Source: Pseudomonas putida (GTDB lineage Bacteria; Pseudomonadota; Gammaproteobacteria; Pseudomonadales; Pseudomonadaceae). Taken from it: DNA of 64,000 nt. A program made the translations under genes and the position numbers. The stretch covers positions 1 through 64,000 of the forward strand of contig NZ_SMTE01000018.1 of assembly GCF_004357765.1 (NCBI RefSeq), read 5' to 3'. A model generated the notes under the pieces. It made no database searches. It saw only the letters and a program-made list of their open reading frames with translations, and was not told the origin of the DNA. This document shows positions 8,256 through 17,268 of this stretch, piece by piece (the stretch's first letter is position 1; every line of letters starts with the position of its first letter).

Positions 8256-10484
8256 ATGACACCCTGTCCGACAGCCAACCACCCAGGCAAATGGCGCACT
8301 ATGACCTCTAAGAACATTTCTGCCAATGCGCTCTCCGAGTCGTCGGTTCCGTTCACCTCGCCCAGCACTGGCACTGTGACGCAAGCACTGCCCATGCGCG
8401 CCAACCAGCCGGGGCAGTACCTGTATTTCACCGAACCGGATATCCAGCGCATCCTCGACAACCTCGACGGCCTGCGCGACATGGTATTCCCGCAGAACCT
8501 GCACATCGAAGACGAAAGCCAGCTGCGCCTGGAGCAGCAGTTTCCCTCGGTGTGCCTGATCGGCCTCGGCCGGTGTGGCTCGAACATCGCGTTGGACGTG
8601 GCCGAGTTGGTCTACAACGCCCGCACCTTCTTCCTCAACGAGTTCAACAACGAGGATCGCAACCGCGCCGAATCCGGATACAGCCCTGCACGCTGGATCC
8701 GACAGAACCTGCGACTGGTGCAGAACAAGGGCGTCAAACCGGTGTTTCTGGTCGAGCCCCTGGTGATGCTGGGTGACCTGGACAAGGATATCGCCGGGCG
8801 CATCCGTTTCTCGCGCAAAGGGGAACGTGGTGGTTTTTTGCGCGACTACAGCAAGATGAAGATCATGGACCTGTCCGAGGTGCATGCCGGAGGCGCCGGT
8901 AACGCCCCGATTCTCGGCCAGTACCTGGCCAAGATCATCCTCAACAAGGACACCCAGCGGTTCTCCAGCAGCGACTGGAAATTGATTCACTCGTACCTGA
9001 TCGACTCCTGCGGCATCAAGGCCAACCAGTCGCGCCTGTATTTCTACATCTTCAGTGCCGGCGGCGGCACGGGCTCGGGCATGGCCTCGGAATTCGGTCT
9101 GGCCCAGCAGTACTCCTACATGAACAAGACCTTCGACACCAAGCCAGTCGAGGAAAACGATGGCAAGAGCGGGCATTCTTTCGTTTTCGAGCCGATCTTC
9201 ACCAGCGGTATCTGCGTGCTACCCAATGCCTCGGACCACCGCAGCGAGATGTCCGAAGCACTGCACATCAACGCCGGGCGGCTGCTGTGCAAATACCTGT
9301 CTGAAGAGTGGGACTTCTCCTACAACTTCGACAACGAAGACAGCAGCGAAGCCAGTGTGATGGGGCGCATCCGACCTTGGAACGCGATGATGCTGATCTC
9401 CAACGACATCATGCGTTACGCCGAGGAAAGCGACGACGGCACGATCCACAACATCGACGTCAACGCCATGGAAAAACACGCCAACCAGTACATTTCCCAG
9501 CAGATCTTCAACATTCTCACCGCCCAGGCGGTGACCACCGATTACGACCAGAACTATTTCCGACGTGCAGGCATCGACATCGGCGAAACCATTCGCCTGG
9601 ATGCCAACGACCTGTTCATGAGTCTGGCCGGCCCGGTGGCCATTGCCTATGCCGAGTCGGTGGTGCCGGAGATTCCAGCGCAGGGTTCGGACAAGTTCAA
9701 GGTATTCGAACGAGAGATGCCACGCCTGGACATCGACGACCTGTTCCTGCGTTCGATCGATCTACCGCACTTCAACAAGCAGACCCAGGCAATCGAAGGC
9801 ATCAGCTTGCTGCCGATCGAGTCGCGTCGCTACCGCGCAGCCCTGGAGCAGTACAAGGCGTCAGGCTATGACGCTGCCGCCCTGCACGACCTGCATTTCT
9901 TCAAGAATTGCTCCTCGGTGGTGTCGATCGTCTCGCTGCCCAAGGATTACAAGCTGTCGTACATGGACCTGAACCGGTTGAAGACGCACCTCAACAGCCT
10001 GTTCCCCAACACCACGCTCAAACGCTACGCGTTGGTCATCGGCGCCTCGGCGAATCTTTCGCTGACAACGCTGATCGCCAAGAGCCCGTGCCTGTCGGAC
10101 GACTTCCTGACGCTGATCGTGGCGTTCATCAAGCGCTGCTTCGCACGCACGCCCTACCGCTTCGATGACACCCTGGACAACGCCATTCTCGAGTTCATCA
10201 CCAGCGAGCACTTCGATGAAGCTCGCATCGACGACCTGCTCAACGAGTTCGAGAACCCGGCCAAGATCCTCGATACCAATTGGTACGCGATCAAGCCGAT
10301 GTACGAGAAGAAGTACCGGGAACTGATCAACGACAAGAGCCGCTTCGTGTCGATCAACGACATCCGTCTGTCACGCGAATGCGTGAAGAAAGCGGTCAAA
10401 TACCTGCGCGAGATCTTCCGCCACCGCATCGGCAAAACCCGGGTGATTTCCCTGAACAACCATACCGGACGGGTCGACTACTGA
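8256..10484 (+). CDS. Large tubulin/FtsZ-like protein
   Basis: Up to 742 residues. An N-terminal region of about 95 residues is followed by IGLGRCGSN (102-110), which resembles the first nucleotide loop of the FtsZ/tubulin fold. GGGTGSG at 269-275 matches the tubulin signature loop. SYMDLNRL near residue 571 aligns with the FtsZ T7 loop (NxDxxD), but the second acidic residue appears as Arg. Unlike FtsZ it has long insertions and about 170 extra C-terminal residues. It resembles the 'tubulin-like' family of bacterial proteins of unknown role. A second in-frame ATG at 8301 (MTSKN) is an equally possible start; neither has a strong ribosome site. Divergent neighbour upstream; a hairpin follows at 10491-10508. 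Confidence 0.75.
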   Translation: MTPCPTANHPGKWRTMTSKNISANALSESSVPFTSPSTGTVTQALPMRANQPGQYLYFTEPDIQRILDNLDGLRDMVFPQNLHIEDESQLRLEQQFPSVCLIGLGRCGSNIALDVAELVYNARTFFLNEFNNEDRNRAESGYSPARWIRQNLRLVQNKGVKPVFLVEPLVMLGDLDKDIAGRIRFSRKGERGGFLRDYSKMKIMDLSEVHAGGAGNAPILGQYLAKIILNKDTQRFSSSDWKLIHSYLIDSCGIKANQSRLYFYIFSAGGGTGSGMASEFGLAQQYSYMNKTFDTKPVEENDGKSGHSFVFEPIFTSGICVLPNASDHRSEMSEALHINAGRLLCKYLSEEWDFSYNFDNEDSSEASVMGRIRPWNAMMLISNDIMRYAEESDDGTIHNIDVNAMEKHANQYISQQIFNILTAQAVTTDYDQNYFRRAGIDIGETIRLDANDLFMSLAGPVAIAYAESVVPEIPAQGSDKFKVFEREMPRLDIDDLFLRSIDLPHFNKQTQAIEGISLLPIESRRYRAALEQYKASGYDAAALHDLHFFKNCSSVVSIVSLPKDYKLSYMDLNRLKTHLNSLFPNTTLKRYALVIGASANLSLTTLIAKSPCLSDDFLTLIVAFIKRCFARTPYRFDDTLDNAILEFITSEHFDEARIDDLLNEFENPAKILDTNWYAIKPMYEKKYRELINDKSRFVSINDIRLSRECVKKAVKYLREIFRHRIGKTRVISLNNHTGRVDY

Positions 10485-10490
10485 AAGCCT

Positions 10491-10508
10491 GGGGCTGCGG
10501 GCAGCCCC
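10491..10508 (+). other. GC-rich hairpin after the tubulin-like gene
   Basis: GGGGCTGC and GCAGCCCC form a perfect inverted repeat six bases after the stop codon. There is no T-tract, so it may be a 3' stabiliser or weak terminator rather than a standard intrinsic terminator. Confidence 0.45.
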
Positions 10509-10633
10509 ATTACGCATGCCGTAAACTGTTACCGCCACGCCGAATTGTTACCGGGCTCCACCCCTCTTGAGCGCTATCAAGCACCGAAATGGGGCAGATG
10601 CACATTTTCGCGCAGCGCTCACGGCGCCTTGGC

Positions 10634-10936
10634 TCAAGCGGTCTTCGCCTGAATCACGATGAACGGCGAGACCACCACCGCCCAGATCTCTGGATCGCGG
10701 GTTTGCAGGTCGAGCGCCTGCTCCGCGGTGACCGGCCCGACAGTGCCATCATCGCGCCACTTGGCGAAGATCTCGCTGCGATTCTCGGCCATCACCTCAG
10801 CAACCTCGATGAGATCCAGGGAAGGGTCGACCCAAATCAAGTCGCCTTTGGCCCAGAAACGCTCCAGTGCCTTCCACTCGATGGTGGCCGTCTCGCCAAG
10901 CAACTTGGCATAGAGGGTGCTTGTTTGATCAGTCAT
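10634..10936 (-). CDS. DUF2288 domain protein
   Basis: A 100-residue acidic cytosolic protein starting MTDQTSTLYA. Length and conserved features (ETATIEWKALERFWAKG, LDLIEVA, ending in a hydrophobic strand VVVSPFIVIQ) match the DUF2288 family of small gammaproteobacterial proteins with no assigned function. The start at 10936 is preferred over the longer frame to 11047 because family members begin near this methionine and the extension has no ribosome site. It is divergent from braC. Confidence 0.8.
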   Translation of the reverse strand: MTDQTSTLYAKLLGETATIEWKALERFWAKGDLIWVDPSLDLIEVAEVMAENRSEIFAKWRDDGTVGPVTAEQALDLQTRDPEIWAVVVSPFIVIQAKTA

Positions 10937-11294
10937 GGGTTGTCTACCGCAGAAATCCGCCAATGAAAGGGTCGGCATTTTTGCAGAAAAACCCGGTTTC
11001 AAATATGTAATTTGGTCGATTGGCCCCGATTTTGTGGGCCGCTGCAAAAGTTAAAGGCAAATTGATGGCGCCTTTTCATATCTTTGTGTCGACCAAGCGA
11101 CAAGCCCGGAACTTGGCACTTTTGGCCCGCTTTTCAAGGGCTCGAAGACGGCTCTACACTGTACCGGTACAGTTCCGGGACCTGTTTCGGGAAAGTCGGG
11201 TATGCGGCATGGCGTGGCCACTGTCGATATCCCGATCGGTCTGTAGACCTGGCTGCCAGGACTCTAAGAATTACAACAGAATGAGTGGAGCATT
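10937..11294. other. Divergent intergenic region upstream of braC
   Basis: This 358-bp gap has no supported gene. It holds the promoter region of braC and of the DUF2288 gene, plus a 16-bp perfect palindrome at 11158-11173 (separate entry). Just before the braC ribosome site the stretch AATTACAACAGA (11269-11280) resembles the A-rich Hfq/Crc-binding motif used for catabolite repression in Pseudomonas; this is a candidate only. I could not assign a clear -35/-10 pair. Confidence 0.5.
11158..11173. promoter_or_regulatory. Perfect 16-bp palindrome, possible operator
   Basis: ACTGTACCGGTACAGT is a perfect inverted repeat 122 bp before the braC start codon. It is the size and symmetry of a dimeric repressor site. 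The CTGT and ACAG ends are six bases apart, whereas the LexA box has eight, so it is not a standard SOS box. The regulator is unknown. Confidence 0.45.
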
Positions 11295-12410
11295 ATGATC
11301 AAGATTTCCAAGCTGTTCGCCGCAATGGTACTGGCCGGAGTCGCCAGCCATTCGTTTGCCGCCGATACCATCAAGATCGGCATCGCCGGCCCGAAGACAG
11401 GGCCTGTGACCCAGTACGGCGACATGCAGTTCATCGGTGCCAAGCAGGCCATCAAGGACATCAACGCCAAGGGCGGCGTAGACGGCAAGAAACTCGAAGC
11501 CGTTGAATACGACGACGCTTGCGACCCTAAACAGGCCGTGGCGGTCGCCAACAAAGTGGTCAACGACGGCGTCAAGTTCGTCATCGGCCACCTGTGCTCC
11601 AGCTCTACCCAGCCAGCATCCGACATCTACGAAGACGAAGGCGTGATCATGATCACCCCGGCGGCCACCTCGCCGGAAATCACCGCCCGTGGCTACAAAC
11701 TGATCTTCCGCACCATCGGTCTGGACAGTGCCCAGGGCCCAGCGGCCGGCAACTACATCGCCGACTTCGTCAAGCCGAAGGTCGTCGCCGTTCTGCACGA
11801 CAAGCAGCAGTACGGTGAAGGCATCGCCACGGCGGTCAAGCAGACCCTCGAGAAGAAAGGCACCAAGGTTGCCGTCTTCGAAGGCCTGAACGCCGGTGAC
11901 AAGGACTTCTCCTCGATCATCCAGAAGCTCAAGCAGAACAATGTCGACTTCGTCTACTACGGCGGCTATCACCCGGAGCTGGGCCTGATCCTGCGCCAAG
12001 CCCAGGAAAAAGGTCTGAAAGCCAAGTTCATGGGCCCAGAGGGCGTGGGTAACGACTCGATCTCGCAGATCGCCCAGAATGCCTCCGAAGGCCTGCTGGT
12101 CACCCTGCCGAAGTCGTTCGACGCCGACCCCGAGAACAAGGCCATCGTCGATGCCATCAAGGCCGACGGCAAGGACCCAAGCGGCCCGTTCGTGTTCCCG
12201 GCCTACTCGGCGGTGGAACTGATCGCCAAAGGTATCGAAGCGGCCAAGTCCGAGGACACCGACAAGGTCGCCGAGGCGATCCATGCCGGCACCTTCAAGA
12301 CCCCGACCGGCAACCTGTCGTTCGACGAGAAAGGCGACCTGAAGGACTTCAAGTTCGTTGTCTACGAATGGCACTTCGGCAAGCCGAAGACCGAAGTATC
12401 CCCTCAGTAA
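11295..12410 (+). CDS. braC: Branched-chain amino acid ABC transporter, periplasmic binding protein BraC
   Basis: A 371-residue type-1 periplasmic binding protein for Leu/Ile/Val (and usually Ala/Thr). The signal peptide MIKISKLFAAMVLAGVAS is cleaved near SFA-ADTIK, followed by the family start IKIGIAGPKTGPV. The Cys pair (DDACDPK and HLCSS) is typical of LIV-binding proteins. TGGAG lies just before ATG. It is followed by an intrinsic terminator (12435-12466) and then braDEFG, so partial termination would give more BraC than membrane subunits. Length is as expected. Confidence 0.97.
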   Translation: MIKISKLFAAMVLAGVASHSFAADTIKIGIAGPKTGPVTQYGDMQFIGAKQAIKDINAKGGVDGKKLEAVEYDDACDPKQAVAVANKVVNDGVKFVIGHLCSSSTQPASDIYEDEGVIMITPAATSPEITARGYKLIFRTIGLDSAQGPAAGNYIADFVKPKVVAVLHDKQQYGEGIATAVKQTLEKKGTKVAVFEGLNAGDKDFSSIIQKLKQNNVDFVYYGGYHPELGLILRQAQEKGLKAKFMGPEGVGNDSISQIAQNASEGLLVTLPKSFDADPENKAIVDAIKADGKDPSGPFVFPAYSAVELIAKGIEAAKSEDTDKVAEAIHAGTFKTPTGNLSFDEKGDLKDFKFVVYEWHFGKPKTEVSPQ

Positions 12411-12434
12411 CTGCGTGACTAATAGCTGACCGAG

Positions 12435-12466
12435 AAGCCCACTGTGCGAGCAGTGGGCTTTGTTTT
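12435..12466 (+). terminator. Terminator after braC
   Basis: A 10-bp perfect stem (AAGCCCACTG with CAGTGGGCTT) and six-base loop, followed by TGTTTT. It lies 25 bases after the braC stop, inside the bra operon, so it is probably a partial terminator that lowers expression of the downstream permease genes. Confidence 0.8.
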
Positions 12467-12639
12467 ACGAGGTTCATGGACCTGCGCCCGCGATCCGGGA
12501 GCCGGTTCACCTGAAAATCTTAAAACCGTCACCCGCGGTTTCCTGGCCGTGCCCTGCCATCGTTGCAAAGACCACGAGGCAGCCCACAGGGGTCACCCCC
12601 CGCCAGTGAAATGCAAATCAGGTTTTTAGGAGCGCTGTA

Positions 12640-13559
<920 letters not shown>

Positions 13560-13563
<4 letters not shown>

Positions 13564-14816
13564 ACAGAAATCTTAAACAGGCGTTCTTCAGCGCCTTGCT
13601 GGTCTGGGCTGTGGCGTTTCCGGTGCTGGGTCTGAAACTGAGCATCGACGGCATCAGCCTGGTCGTGCACAGCCAGGGCTCCTTCACCATCGGCATCATC
13701 GCCGTGTGTTCGCTGCTGATGTTCCTGCGGGTATTGTTCGACCGCCAATGGAGCGCGGTGATGGGCCGCCGCTCGGATCGCAAGCTGATCCCGCCGGCGG
13801 TGTCCAACTATCTGACTCTGCCGAAAACCCAGCGCTATGTGATCATCGGCCTGATCGTCGCAGCACTGGTGTGGCCGTTCTTCGGCTCGCGCGGGGCGGT
13901 CGACATCGCCACCTTGATCCTGATCTACGTGCTGCTGGGCCTGGGCCTGAACATCGTGGTCGGTCTGGCGGGCCTGCTCGACCTGGGTTATGTCGGCTTC
14001 TATGCCGTCGGCGCCTACAGCTACGCGATGCTCTCGCATTACCTGGGTTGGAGCTTCTGGGTCTGCCTGCCGATCGCCGGCCTGATGGCCGCCACGTTCG
14101 GCTTCCTGCTCGGCTTCCCGGTGCTGCGTCTGCGCGGTGACTACCTGGCGATCGTGACCCTCGGCTTCGGCGAGATCATCCGTCTGTTCCTGCGCAACCT
14201 CACCGACTGGACCGGCGGTCCCAACGGCATCAGCAACATCCCCAAGCCAGAGCTGTTCGGCCTGACCTTCGAGCGCCGTGCTGCAGAAGGGATGCAGACC
14301 TTCCATGAGTTCTTCGGGCTGCAGTACAACTCGATCAACAAGGTCATCTTCCTCTACCTGGTGGCCCTGCTGCTGGCCCTGCTGGCGCTGTTCGTGATCA
14401 ACCGGCTGCTGCGCATGCCGATCGGTCGCGCCTGGGAAGCCTTGCGCGAAGACGAGATCGCCTGCCGCGCATTGGGCCTGAACCCTACCGTGATCAAGCT
14501 CTCGGCATTCACCCTGGGCGCCTGCTTCGCCGGTTTCGCCGGCAGCTTCTTCGCCGCGCGCCAGGGCCTGGTGACGCCGGAGTCGTTCACCTTCATCGAG
14601 TCGGCGATCATCCTTGCCATCGTCGTGCTCGGCGGCATGGGTTCGCAACTGGGCGTGATTCTCGCGGCCATCGTGATGATCCTGCTGCCAGAGCTGATGC
14701 GTGAGTTCAGCGAATACCGGATGCTGATGTTCGGTGCGCTGATGGTGTTGATGATGATCTGGCGTCCGCAAGGCCTGCTGCCTATGCAACGTCCCCATAT
14801 GGAGCTGCGTCGATGA
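13560..14816 (+). CDS. braE: Branched-chain amino acid ABC transporter permease BraE (LivM type)
   Basis: A 418-residue permease. Compared with short LivM proteins it has an N-terminal extension of about 100 residues with two extra hydrophobic segments, usual for BraE. The conserved core begins at [20 protein letters not shown] (about residue 120) and includes [18 protein letters not shown] and the coupling segment [19 protein letters not shown]. It overlaps braD by four bases (ATGA) and braF by four, so all are translated from one mRNA. Partner of BraD in the inner membrane. Confidence 0.96.
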
Positions 14817-15580
14817 GCCGCGAAATTCTGCAAGTCAGCGGCCTGAGCATGCGCTTCGGCGGCTTGTTGGCGGTCAACGGCGTGGGCCTGACCGTCAAGG
14901 AAAAACAGGTGGTCGCGCTGATCGGCCCGAACGGCGCCGGCAAGACCACTGTGTTCAACTGCCTGACCGGCTTCTACAAGCCCAGCGGCGGTACCATCCT
15001 GCTCGATGGTCAACCGATCCAGGGGCTGGCCGGCCACCAGATCGCCCGCAAAGGCGTGGTACGGACTTTCCAGAACGTACGCCTGTTCAAGGAAATGACC
15101 GCGGTGGAGAACCTGCTGATCGCCCAGCACCGCCACCTGAACACCAACTTCTTCGCCGGCCTGTTCAAGACCCCGGGCTTTCGCCGCAGCGAGAAGGAAG
15201 CGATGGAGCGCGCCCAGTATTGGCTGGAGAAGGTCAACCTGACCGAGTTCGCCAACCGCACCGCCGGTACCCTCGCCTATGGCCAGCAGCGCCGCCTGGA
15301 AATCGCCCGCTGCATGATGACCCAACCGCGCATCATCATGCTCGACGAACCGGCTGCCGGCCTGAACCCGAAGGAGACGGAAGACCTCAAGGCTCTGATC
15401 GCCTACCTGCGTGAATCCCATGACGTCACCGTGCTGCTGATCGAGCACGACATGAAGCTGGTGATGAGCATTTCCGACCATATCGTCGTCATCAACCAGG
15501 GCACGCCCCTGGCCGACGGCACACCGGAGCAGATTCGCGACAATCCTGATGTGATCAAGGCTTACCTGGGGGAAGCGTAA
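14813..15580 (+). CDS. braF: Branched-chain amino acid ABC transporter ATPase BraF (LivG type)
   Basis: A 255-residue cytoplasmic ATPase. Walker A is GPNGAGKTT (about 39-47), the Q-loop is in TFQNVRLF, the degenerate signature is [13 protein letters not shown], Walker B is [11 protein letters not shown], and the switch His is in LIEHDM. These are LivG hallmarks; it pairs with BraG to drive transport. It overlaps braE by four bases and is followed directly by braG. Confidence 0.97.
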   Translation: MSREILQVSGLSMRFGGLLAVNGVGLTVKEKQVVALIGPNGAGKTTVFNCLTGFYKPSGGTILLDGQPIQGLAGHQIARKGVVRTFQNVRLFKEMTAVENLLIAQHRHLNTNFFAGLFKTPGFRRSEKEAMERAQYWLEKVNLTEFANRTAGTLAYGQQRRLEIARCMMTQPRIIMLDEPAAGLNPKETEDLKALIAYLRESHDVTVLLIEHDMKLVMSISDHIVVINQGTPLADGTPEQIRDNPDVIKAYLGEA

Positions 15581-16282
15581 ATGCTGAAGTTCGAGAACGT
15601 TTCCACTTTCTACGGCAAGATCCAGGCGCTGCACAGCGTCAACGTGGAAATCAACCAGGGCGAGATCGTCACCCTGATCGGTGCCAATGGGGCCGGCAAG
15701 TCGACCCTGCTGATGACCCTCTGTGGCTCGCCGCAGGCGCACAGTGGCAGCATCAAGTACCTGGGTGAAGAACTGGTCGGCCAGCCCTCCTCGCACATCA
15801 TGCGCAAGAGCATCGCCGTGGTTCCCGAGGGCCGCCGCGTGTTCGCCCGCCTGACCGTCGAAGAGAACCTGGCCATGGGTGGGTTCTTCACCGACAAGGG
15901 CGACTACCAGGAGCAACTGGACAAGGTCCTGCAGCTGTTCCCGCGGCTGAAGGAACGTTATCTGCAACGTGGCGGCACCATGTCCGGCGGTGAGCAACAG
16001 ATGCTGGCCATCGGCCGCGCGCTGATGAGCAAACCCAAGTTGCTTCTGCTCGACGAACCGTCGCTGGGACTGGCGCCGATCATCATCCAGCAGATCTTCG
16101 ACATCATCGAACAGTTGCGCCGCGATGGCGTGACGGTGTTCCTGGTGGAGCAGAACGCCAACCAGGCGTTGAAGATCGCCGACCGGGCCTATGTGCTGGA
16201 GAATGGCAAGGTGGTGATGCAGGGCACTGGCGAGGCCTTGCTGACCGATCCGAAAGTGCGCGACGCGTACCTGGGCGGTTGA
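15581..16282 (+). CDS. braG: Branched-chain amino acid ABC transporter ATPase BraG (LivF type)
   Basis: A 233-residue ATPase. Walker A is GANGAGKST (about 37-45), the signature is MSGGEQQMLAIGRAL, Walker B is LLLLDEPSLGLAP, and the switch region is FLVEQNAN, with Gln rather than His after Glu, typical of the LivF subfamily. Its start codon follows the braF stop immediately. Last gene of the bra operon, closed by a strong terminator. Confidence 0.97.
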   Translation: MLKFENVSTFYGKIQALHSVNVEINQGEIVTLIGANGAGKSTLLMTLCGSPQAHSGSIKYLGEELVGQPSSHIMRKSIAVVPEGRRVFARLTVEENLAMGGFFTDKGDYQEQLDKVLQLFPRLKERYLQRGGTMSGGEQQMLAIGRALMSKPKLLLLDEPSLGLAPIIIQQIFDIIEQLRRDGVTVFLVEQNANQALKIADRAYVLENGKVVMQGTGEALLTDPKVRDAYLGG

Positions 16283-16286
16283 TGTG

Positions 16287-16310
16287 AAAAAGGCCTTCGG
16301 GCCTTTTTTT
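16287..16310 (+). terminator. Terminator of the bra operon
   Basis: Stem AAAAAGGCC / GGCCTTTTT with a TTCG tetraloop and a run of seven T, four bases after the braG stop. A textbook intrinsic terminator. Confidence 0.92.
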
Positions 16311-16322
16311 AATGTCTGTCGT

Positions 16323-16355
16323 AAGGTATTTGGCGTCTGTGAGATCGAGCGCCGC
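16323..16355 (+). repeat. Dispersed 33-bp repeat, copy 1
   Basis: Begins AAGGTATTTGGCG and ends GATCGAGCGCCGC. The same sequence occurs inverted at 20300-20332 with 31 of 33 bases identical, and its last 14 bases recur at 36350-36363. All copies lie in gaps just after gene or operon ends, as expected for an extragenic repeat family. Confidence 0.75.
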
Positions 16356-16490
16356 TGCACTTGCGAAGCGAACACCAAGACAAAAAGCGGAAAGGGCCAC
16401 AGGACCAGTGCACTCAACCGAGAACTTGTGATCGGCGCCCAGCCTGAGTAACGTGGCCAGCTCTTTCGCAACAGAATGCCGGAGCCCACC

Positions 16491-17165
16491 ATGCGCCTCA
16501 CCTCTTCCCTGCTGCTCGCTGCGGCCCTGCCCCTGTTCGGTGGCTGCCAGATGCTGGCGGACAAGCCCAGCGACCCGAACATCGGTACCACGCGCATGCA
16601 GGGCGAACTGAGCGCCGGTGGCGGCCAACTGCTGTTCAAACCGTGCAATGAAAGCCGCCATTTCGTGATCAACGATGCCGCCGGCACCGGCATCCTCCAG
16701 GAAGCCGCCAACCTCGCCAAGGACGCCAACGACAAGCTGTTCGCCGACGTACGCGGACGCCTGACTGGCAGCAAGCAAGCGACTACCGACGGCCAGCTCG
16801 ACGTGCGCGAACTGTATCGGCTGACCCCATCGCCACGGACCTGTGACGACCCCAATTTCAAACAGCTGACCCTGCGTGCCAGTGGCAACGAGCCGTTCTG
16901 GGCCGTAAAAGCCAGCGGCCGAGGGATGGTCATCGAACGTCCCGGCAAAGACCCGCTGCCCCTGCCGTTCCTCGAGGAACAGATCCCCGGCGGCGGCCTG
17001 ACCCTGTCCAGCGAAGCCAACGGCGAGCGCGTCGAACTCTGGGTCGCTCCGCAGCGCTGCGTCGACAGCGCCACCGGCGCGGTGAACCATCTGCGCGCCG
17101 AACTGCGCATCGACGGCCAGACCATGCAAGGCTGTGGTTACTACGGCGGTGCCCGGGACAACTGA
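16491..17165 (+). CDS. Hypothetical lipoprotein, COG3650 type
   Basis: A 224-residue protein. Signal peptide MRLTSSLLLAAALPLFGGC gives a lipobox with Cys at residue 19. The C-terminal half contains LTLRASGNEPFWAVKASG and a Cys pair (QRCVDS and GCGYYGG). The 'GNEPFW' element is typical of the COG3650/YliI-like group of envelope proteins of unknown function. The start at 16491 is preferred over 16476 because it places the basic residue and hydrophobic core correctly and has GGAG nine bases upstream. Monocistronic between two unrelated genes. Confidence 0.8.
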   Translation: MRLTSSLLLAAALPLFGGCQMLADKPSDPNIGTTRMQGELSAGGGQLLFKPCNESRHFVINDAAGTGILQEAANLAKDANDKLFADVRGRLTGSKQATTDGQLDVRELYRLTPSPRTCDDPNFKQLTLRASGNEPFWAVKASGRGMVIERPGKDPLPLPFLEEQIPGGGLTLSSEANGERVELWVAPQRCVDSATGAVNHLRAELRIDGQTMQGCGYYGGARDN

Positions 17166-17268
17166 TCGCCGGACGCTTTTATCCTGCCAGTCTGGGCGGC
17201 GAACAGCTTATACTTGGCGGTTTGTGTAAAGCCGCCGGCCGCCCATGGCCGGGATACTGGACCCTGCC

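Noticed and set aside
11158-11173. LexA (SOS) box before braC
   Set aside because: The CTGT and ACAG ends are six bases apart, not eight, and the operon has no SOS role.
14354-17125. Very long minus-strand ORF (923 codons) opposite braE, braF and braG
   Set aside because: It is an antisense shadow of highly conserved GC-rich genes. It has low-complexity Arg/Ser/Ala composition and no domain.
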